Below are positions 59,335 to 64,000 of a stretch of 64,000 bases of DNA, piece after piece. A program made the translations under genes and the position numbers. The notes below the pieces were generated by a model. The model made no database searches and was not told the origin of the DNA. It saw only the letters and a list, made by a program, of their open reading frames with translations. The stretch is from NCBI RefSeq assembly GCF_052072235.1, contig NZ_CM125436.1, positions 1,420,001 through 1,484,000 on the forward strand, given 5' to 3'. Within the stretch, counting starts at the first letter, position 1. Each line of letters opens with the position of its first letter. The DNA is from Brevibacillus_D fluminis_A (lineage in GTDB: Bacteria; Bacillota; Bacilli; Brevibacillales; Brevibacillaceae).

Positions 59335-59363
59335 TTTACATATATGGTGGTTCGTGATATAAT
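59335..59363 (+). promoter_or_regulatory. Strong sigma-A promoter of the candidate RNA gene
   Basis: TTTACA (59335-59340), exactly 17 bases, TATAAT (59358-59363). No start codon with a ribosome site follows for over 350 bases. Confidence 0.85.
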
Positions 59364-59369
59364 AGATTT

Positions 59370-59770
59370 CATATTTTGAATGAGAACGATCCTTTTCTTT
59401 TTGGTTTCCAATTCACTGGCGCGGTCATCGGAGCCGCAAGGATGGAAGAGAGGAAGGGCTTTCGTTGTTTTGGTTTCAAAGGTTTCATATAGGCAATGAA
59501 CTGCTACAAAAGAAGTACCGTGTCATTTACAGATCGCAGTGTAAATTTCCAGCTGTTTCGTAGTTACCCTTTTGCATAACATTCCTGGCGGTCCTATGCA
59601 AACTGTCGGAACAAACATAGTGGTTTAGCGCCGAGAGGATTGGTCTTCATTCATGGTGAAGATGGCGTCCCATCGTGTGTGCCTGAGTGGACAGGCAATA
59701 AGTGAGAATGAACATAAGCAACAATCATATAGCGCCATCTAAAAAACTGCCTGTAAAAGGGCAGTTTTTG
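59370..59770 (+). ncRNA. Candidate structured non-coding RNA of about 400 nt
   Basis: Between a strong promoter and an intrinsic terminator lie about 400 bases with no coding signal but several stable hairpins: ATTTAC/GTAAAT (59525-59546), TTTGCATA/TATGCAAA (59571-59602), TCTTCA/TGAAGA (59643-59661) and TGCCTG/CAGGCA (59680-59696). The only open stretch (59702-59899) runs through the terminator and has no ribosome site. It does not match my memory of RNase P, tmRNA, 6S, SRP or a known riboswitch. Family unknown. Confidence 0.6.
59742..59770 (+). terminator. Intrinsic terminator of the candidate RNA
   Basis: AAAACTGCC pairs with GGCAGTTTTT across TGTAAAAG, followed by TTGTT. Confidence 0.88.
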
Positions 59771-59930
59771 TTATTGATTGCGCAGTTTTGGAGCGGGCTA
59801 GGCAACGAGGTCGATCGGTTGTTTCCAGAAACAAAACCCCAATCTTGCCCAATCCTTTCTGAAAAAAGCAACAATCCGAATGTTTTTTGCGATTGGTAAC
59901 CATTTTTTTCGGGAAAATACGAATGATCTC

Positions 59931-59959
59931 TTGTCCGATTGCTAGATCATATGTATAAT
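59931..59959 (+). promoter_or_regulatory. Promoter of the DUF2294-like gene
   Basis: TTGTCC (59931-59936), 17 bases, TATAAT (59954-59959). An ATG at 59958 overlaps the -10 box, so translation must begin further downstream. Confidence 0.75.
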
Positions 59960-60002
59960 GAAAAAGTCAAAGGAACCTGATCACGGTCTCACAGGTGATG
60001 CG

Positions 60003-60353
60003 ATGATGCTGCTAGATTCAAACGAAAACAAAAAAAAGCTGTGCCACCTCTACAATGAGATTTCCAAGGAGCTGTTCGGCTTTGGAACAACCTTGCTCCG
60101 GGCAGCGATCGAAAACAATATCATTACCTTTTACGCCAGGCACCGGCGTTCTCCCCGTTCAACCGCGTTGGAAGGAGAGGCACCGACGCTGAAGCTGGAG
60201 GTGGATTTCCGGATGTCGCTTTTGTACAAGAAGCGTCTCCGCGAAAAGCTGGAAGAAGAGATGGGCCTGAACATCGAGGTCGTGCTGCGCGACTATGACG
60301 CCGCTACCCAGTGGGCCATCACCAATGTGATTTTACAAGAAAACGAACCATGA
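60003..60353 (+). CDS. DUF2294-like protein
   Basis: A 116-residue protein from ATG 60003, which has AGGTGA seven bases upstream; the earlier ATG at 59958 lies inside the promoter. The pattern LYNEISKELFGFGTTLLRAA, RMSLLYKKRLREKLEEEMGL and NIEVVLRDYDAATQWAITNV is like the DUF2294 family, small proteins of unknown role. It is its own transcription unit. The 306-base stretch 60354-60659 has only a terminator. Confidence 0.65.
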   Translation: MMLLDSNENKKKLCHLYNEISKELFGFGTTLLRAAIENNIITFYARHRRSPRSTALEGEAPTLKLEVDFRMSLLYKKRLREKLEEEMGLNIEVVLRDYDAATQWAITNVILQENEP

Positions 60354-60450
60354 CGAATGCAAGTGCCATACGGATTATTTCTTTTGATCTATCTTAAGAA
60401 GTGACCGTCGCTCTCTTGCATAACGGGTGTCGCTGATCTTTGTTTACAAA

Positions 60451-60510
60451 GAAAGGTGCTCTTGTTAGAATGCACGTTTATTCTATCAAGGGCACCTTTC
60501 TTTTTATTTT
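60451..60510 (+). terminator. Intrinsic terminator after the DUF2294-like gene
   Basis: GAAAGGTGC and TCTTG pair with CAAGG and GCACCTTTC, with an internal loop; TTTTTATTTTTT follows. Confidence 0.75.
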
Positions 60511-60659
60511 TTATTTAGAAAAGCCATATGAAGATGAGGGGGATAGGCAAGAACCATTTTTTTTGCATAAAAATTGTAAAAAAGACGAATGATAACGAGG
60601 GACTTTCTGTAAATGTTCGACTTTATCCGCGATTCCAAACCATTACCCGGAGGTATACG

Positions 60660-61742
60660 ATGAAAAAAGTAATGACAGGCATCATGGCAGTTTCGGCAGT
60701 ATCACTCGCATTGGCTGGTTGTGGCAGCAGCAGTGCGCCAGCGCAGGAAGGCGCCGCAGGCACGGGCGCAGCCAACACCGGAAAACCGGAAACACTGGTT
60801 GTTTCCACATGGGGCTTCTCCGAGGACTTCTTCAAAAAAGAAGTGTACGAACCGTTCGAAAAAGCACACAACGTCAAAATCGTTACCGAGATCGGCAACA
60901 ACGCCGAGCGACTGAACAAAATCCGCCAGGGCAGCTCGGACGTGGATGTCATTTACCTGTCTGACTATTACGCACAGCAAGGAATCGAGAGCGGTCTGTT
61001 TGAAAAAATTGACCGCAGCAAAATCCCGAACCTCGATCAAATCGCTGATATGGCAAAAGCGCCGTTGGGCGAGGAGTACGGTCCAGCGTATACGATCGGG
61101 CAATTCGGTATCGTGTACAACCCGACCGTGATCAAAACCGACATCAAATCGTGGAAAGACCTGTGGAAACCAGAGCTGGCAGGCAAGCTCACACTGCCAG
61201 GGATCACTTCGACAACCGGTCCAATGATGGTTGACGCTGCATCGCTTGTTTCCGGCAGCGCAGAGTTTAATGAAGACAAAGCTTTCGCCAAGCTGAAAGA
61301 AGTAAATCCGAACGTTGTCAAGTATTACAACAAAACGTCCGAATACGTCAACATGTTTAGCCAAGGTGAAATCGCTGCTGGCCCAATCATGGAAATGTAC
61401 TTCAAGGACATCCAGGCAGCCGTGCCGGAAGCCAAATTCGTTTCCCCGGAAGAAGGCGGCTATGCCGTCATGAACACCATGAACGTCGTTAAAGGCAGCA
61501 AGCATAAAGAACTGGCCGAAGAGTTCATCAACTGGCAGCTGAGCAAGGAAGTACAAGAAAAATCGGCAAAAGCAAAAGTCGATTCCCCTGTAAACACAAC
61601 CGTCCAACTGACGGCCGAAGAAGCAAAAGGCGTAACCTACGGCGCAGACGTCATCGGCAAGCTGAAAAAGCTGGACATGAAATTCGTCAACGAAAAAATC
61701 AAAGCCTGGACCGACCGCTTCAACCGCGAAATCACGCAATAA
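60660..61742 (+). CDS. Spermidine/putrescine-type ABC substrate-binding lipoprotein
   Basis: A 360-residue binding protein of the PotD/AfuA type: signal peptide with lipobox LAGC (residue 17-20), ETLVVSTWGFSEDFFKKEVY, VDVIYLSDYYAQQGIESGLF, IGQFGIVYNPTVIKT, SLVSGSAEF, ITST-like substrate loop ITSTTGPMMVDA and AVMNTMNVVKGSKHKELAEE. CCGGAGG before ATG 60660. It is followed by its own terminator, then by a nucleoside hydrolase and two permease genes of the same ABC type. The ligand may be a nucleoside or base rather than a polyamine, given the hydrolase. Confidence 0.88.
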   Translation: MKKVMTGIMAVSAVSLALAGCGSSSAPAQEGAAGTGAANTGKPETLVVSTWGFSEDFFKKEVYEPFEKAHNVKIVTEIGNNAERLNKIRQGSSDVDVIYLSDYYAQQGIESGLFEKIDRSKIPNLDQIADMAKAPLGEEYGPAYTIGQFGIVYNPTVIKTDIKSWKDLWKPELAGKLTLPGITSTTGPMMVDAASLVSGSAEFNEDKAFAKLKEVNPNVVKYYNKTSEYVNMFSQGEIAAGPIMEMYFKDIQAAVPEAKFVSPEEGGYAVMNTMNVVKGSKHKELAEEFINWQLSKEVQEKSAKAKVDSPVNTTVQLTAEEAKGVTYGADVIGKLKKLDMKFVNEKIKAWTDRFNREITQ

Positions 61743-61750
61743 ACCAGAAA

Positions 61751-61792
61751 AAACAAGGGCATATCGGCAAGCGAATGCCCTTGTTTTTTTCT
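61751..61792 (+). terminator. Intrinsic terminator after the binding-protein gene
   Basis: AAACAAGGGCAT pairs with ATGCCCTTGTTT, followed by TTTTC. It allows more binding protein than permease to be made. Confidence 0.88.
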
Positions 61793-61845
61793 TATCAATT
61801 AAATTATTTTCATTCTTCCTAGGAGGGCTTTTTCACAGCAGCGAA

Positions 61846-62066
61846 GGGATTTTTGCAAGAAAGTGGAACGAAAAACGTTGGCAATGCCCGCCAGGCCGTG
61901 TGCAAAAAATGAAAACGGCTTTGCGCCCCAGATCATCCCTGAGATACACCCGCCGCGCAGCGTGTGGCTTTGGGGCGCAGTTTTCATTTTTTGCGCGCGG
62001 CCGTTCACCCCGACCCCCAGCAAGCATTGTCATGCTTTTTCGTGGAACTTTCTTGCAAAAATCCCC
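61846..62066. repeat. 221-bp inverted repeat (hairpin-forming element)
   Basis: GGGATTTTTGCAAGAAAGT at the left end is mirrored by ACTTTCTTGCAAAAATCCCC at the right end; inner arms GGCCG..GCAAAAAATGAAAAC (61894-61917) and GTTTTCATTTTTTGCGCG..GGCC (61979-62002) also pair, as do GCGCCCCA and TGGGGCGC. The apex is about 40 bases. It contains no gene and ends 53 bases before the nucleoside-hydrolase ATG. MITE-like element or transcription-stopping hairpin. Confidence 0.85.
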
Positions 62067-62119
62067 TCCCCTCCACCAAAGCAACTTCCATCTCCATCAA
62101 CGACCAAGGAGGGAAAACC

Positions 62120-63052
62120 ATGAAGAAAAAAGTCATCCTGGACGTAGACACCGGCATCGACGACGCTCTTGGCATCATGCTCGCCGTGAAAAGCGGCCAG
62201 TTCGACATACTCGGTATCACGACGGTAAACGGCAACGTCTCCTTGAACAAGGCGACCGAAAATACATGCAAAATACTGGAGTTCCTCCAAGTCGAATCGC
62301 AAATTCCCGTCATCAAGGGAGCGTCCCGCCCATTGGTCAGACCCACCTTTTTCGAGCATGCGGTGCATGGCGAAGACGGGCTTGGCGGTGCGCTGCGCGA
62401 TGTGGCGGTGAAGACAGCGGCAATCGACGGATTCGGCCCTGACTTCATCATCGAACAGGTGATGAAGCATCCCGGCGAAGTGACCTTGATCATGACGGCG
62501 CCGCTGACGAATCTGGCGCTGGCGATCCAGAAATGCCCGCAGCTGGTGGAACAGGTAAACGAAGTGATTTTCATGGGCGGCGCGGTGAAGGACATGGGCA
62601 ATGTGACGCCGACGGCCGAGTACAACATGTACGTTGATCCGGAAGCGGCCAAGCTGGTGTGCCGCGCAGGCTTTCGCTCGCTGACGCTGGTCGGGCTCGA
62701 TGTGACGCGCAAAGCGCTGTTGAACACCGATCATATCGAGGCTTTGGGCGATACGCCGATCGGGCGGTATGTGCGCAAGAGCACGTCCGATTATACGAAG
62801 CGGTACTTTATGCGCAACGGCGTCCATGCCTGCGCGCTGCATGATCCGCTCGCAGTAGGCGTGGCCTTGAATCGGGCGCTGGTCACCACGCAAACGTACC
62901 ATGTCGATGTCGAAACCAAAAGCGAGCTGTGCGACGGGCAGACCGTCTGCGACTTCCAGAACCGGCTTGGCAAAGAACCGAACGTGACGGTCTGCCTGGA
63001 CGTGGACGCAGACGCATTCCTCGATCTGTTTGTCCGTACATTGCAAGCGTAG
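62120..63052 (+). CDS. Inosine-uridine nucleoside hydrolase-family protein
   Basis: A 310-residue hydrolase with the DVDTGIDDALGIMLA N-terminal calcium motif (residues 8-12), VNGNVSLNKATENT, LIMTAPLTNLALAI, FMGGAVKDMGNVTPTAEYNM and the C-terminal HDPLAVG. It splits nucleosides into base and ribose using a tightly bound calcium. AAGGAGGG seven bases before the ATG. Sits between an ABC binding protein and permeases, implying salvage of an imported ribonucleoside. Confidence 0.93.
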   Translation: MKKKVILDVDTGIDDALGIMLAVKSGQFDILGITTVNGNVSLNKATENTCKILEFLQVESQIPVIKGASRPLVRPTFFEHAVHGEDGLGGALRDVAVKTAAIDGFGPDFIIEQVMKHPGEVTLIMTAPLTNLALAIQKCPQLVEQVNEVIFMGGAVKDMGNVTPTAEYNMYVDPEAAKLVCRAGFRSLTLVGLDVTRKALLNTDHIEALGDTPIGRYVRKSTSDYTKRYFMRNGVHACALHDPLAVGVALNRALVTTQTYHVDVETKSELCDGQTVCDFQNRLGKEPNVTVCLDVDADAFLDLFVRTLQA

Positions 63053-63078
63053 CGATACTACGAACAGGAGTTAACGCG

Positions 63079-63900
63079 ATGAAAAAAACGGTAATGTATT
63101 TGTTGCTGCTGCCTGGACTGATCTTTTTGACGCTGTTTATGATCATTCCGATCGTGCTCGTCATCGGCTCAACCTTTTTTCAGCAAGGCAGTTTTACGGT
63201 CGCAGGGTATGTGCAATTTCTCACCGACCACTATTTCCTCAATATTTTGCTGACAACGCTGGAGGTCAGCCTGGTCACCACGATCGCATGCGTGCTGCTC
63301 GGTTTTCCTGCGGCCTACTATATTTCCAGGCTCGGGCCGCGCAAAAAAGGCATCCTGCTGGCGCTCGCGATTTTCCCTTTGTTGACCAGCTCGGTCGTCC
63401 GCTCGTTTAGCTGGATGATCATCTTGGGCAAAAAAGGCTTGCTCAACAATGCGATTGTGGGCCTCGGCCTCGCAGATAAACCGCTCGACATTTTGTACAC
63501 GCCGACCGCGATGATGATCGGGTTGATCCATCTGTTCCTGCCACTCATCATCATCACGCTCGTCGGGGTAATGGAAAATATCGATCCGGATTTGCTGAAG
63601 GCGGCGGAAAGCCTCGGCGCGTCGCGCTTCACAGCTTTTGCCAAAGTAATCGTCCCATTGAGCGTGCCGGGGCTTATCATCGGCAGCATTCTCGTTTTCG
63701 TCGGCAGTCTGACCGCTTACACGACGCCGGCTTTGCTGGGCGGAAAGCAGCGTGTCGTCTCGACGTTTTTGTATCAAAATGCGATGACGCTCAATGACTG
63801 GTACATGGCGTCCGTCATCGCGACGATCATGATCGTCATCACGTTTGTTGTCATCGGCTTGATGAACAAGCTGGCGACCAAATTGAATCCGAAGGGGTAG
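63079..63900 (+). CDS. PotB-type ABC permease
   Basis: A 273-residue membrane protein with about six transmembrane segments; the EAA loop is LKAAESLGASRFTAFAKVIV near residue 170. Typical polyamine/sulfate-type permease of the same ABC class as the upstream binding protein. AGGAG before ATG 63079. Confidence 0.9.
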   Translation: MKKTVMYLLLLPGLIFLTLFMIIPIVLVIGSTFFQQGSFTVAGYVQFLTDHYFLNILLTTLEVSLVTTIACVLLGFPAAYYISRLGPRKKGILLALAIFPLLTSSVVRSFSWMIILGKKGLLNNAIVGLGLADKPLDILYTPTAMMIGLIHLFLPLIIITLVGVMENIDPDLLKAAESLGASRFTAFAKVIVPLSVPGLIIGSILVFVGSLTAYTTPALLGGKQRVVSTFLYQNAMTLNDWYMASVIATIMIVITFVVIGLMNKLATKLNPKG

Positions 63901-63905
63901 AACGT

Positions 63906-64000
63906 ATGCAGGAGAAAAATCGCGGGCTGGCCCTGTTTACTTTTCTGGTGTTTCTGTTTTTGCTCGGGCCGCTCCTCATCATCTCGCTCACCTCGTTTGA
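63906..64000 (+). CDS. PotC-type ABC permease, N-terminal part (cut by window end)
   Basis: Starts at ATG 63906, six bases after the previous stop, with GAAGGGG upstream. The visible 31 residues (LALFTFLVFLFLLGPLLIIS) are the first transmembrane segment of a binding-protein-dependent permease. It completes the transporter with the PotB-type protein; the rest lies outside the window. Confidence 0.75.
   Translation, partial: MQEKNRGLALFTFLVFLFLLGPLLIISLTSF

Noticed and set aside
59370..59770. RNase P, tmRNA, 6S or SRP RNA
   Set aside because: No match to the conserved ends and loops of those RNAs that I know; kept as unknown RNA.
59702..59899. A 65-codon open frame in the candidate RNA region
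   Set aside because: Lacks a ribosome site and crosses the intrinsic terminator.
61863..62123. Short open frames on both strands in the inverted repeat
   Set aside because: They are mirror images of each other because of the inverted repeat and lack ribosome sites.

Overview
The window looks like a chromosomal segment of a Gram-positive, spore-forming member of the Bacillales, probably a Paenibacillaceae-type organism such as Brevibacillus. This is inferred from strong AGGAGG-type ribosome sites, frequent TTG/GTG starts, an S-layer-homology surface protein, a GerAB-type germination permease, a CIRCE operator, and the futalosine menaquinone gene mqnE. No rRNA, tRNA or CRISPR array was recognised.

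Layout. 0-3.5 kb: a small catabolic set (end of a HOD/AqdC-like ring-cleaving alpha/beta hydrolase, flavin monooxygenase, EamA exporter, HGGFW alpha/beta hydrolase). 3.7-5.9 kb: a quinone-oxidoreductase-like gene split by a TnpB-only IS200/IS605 element with a probable omega RNA. 5.9-7.3 kb: a small deoxyribosyltransferase-like gene and decayed GNAT and YunG-like remnants. 7.3-13.2 kb: one very large SLH surface protein with seven nearly identical FnIII repeats of exactly 339 bp. 13.3-25.5 kb: mostly housekeeping and regulator genes (ECF S-component, amine oxidase, GNAT, VOC, PPOX/CGNR pair with shared operators, PadR-DUF4180 with a perfect operator, an anchored PBP, CIRCE-controlled htpG, two tandem IclR regulators).

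25.7-36.5 kb is a ten-gene, tightly spaced catabolic operon: cupin, SDR, hydroxyacyl dehydrogenase, cyclase-type hydrolase, BKACE enzyme, a complete Liv-type ABC importer whose two ATPases are fused, a PhlG-like C-C hydrolase and an MFS carrier. Its promoter is followed by a 19-bp palindrome that recurs in front of the first iclR gene, so IclR control is likely. A beta-hydroxy/beta-keto acid or acyl-phenol is the likely class of substrate. 36.7-45.1 kb holds PanE-like reductase, UPF0489 protein, a divergent LysR/MFS/M24 peptidase-like set, a P1 peptidase, a TetR/flavodoxin-type reductase pair sharing an operator, and a KTSC protein. 45.3-48.8 kb has SIMPL, GerAB-like, SPFH and small membrane proteins.

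49.1-56.8 kb encodes EtfA, EtfB, a membrane heme/Fe-S protein, a CCG-domain Fe-S protein, a trimethylamine-dehydrogenase-type flavoenzyme and a sigma-54 activator. A -24/-12 promoter lies just in front of etfA. The set resembles N-demethylase systems that send electrons through ETF to the quinone pool. It is followed by a MarR regulator with a perfect operator and mqnE. 59.3-59.8 kb carries a strong promoter and a terminator about 400 nt apart with several hairpins and no gene: a candidate structured RNA. The right end has a polyamine-type ABC binding lipoprotein, a 221-bp inverted repeat, a nucleoside hydrolase and two permease genes, the last cut by the window edge.
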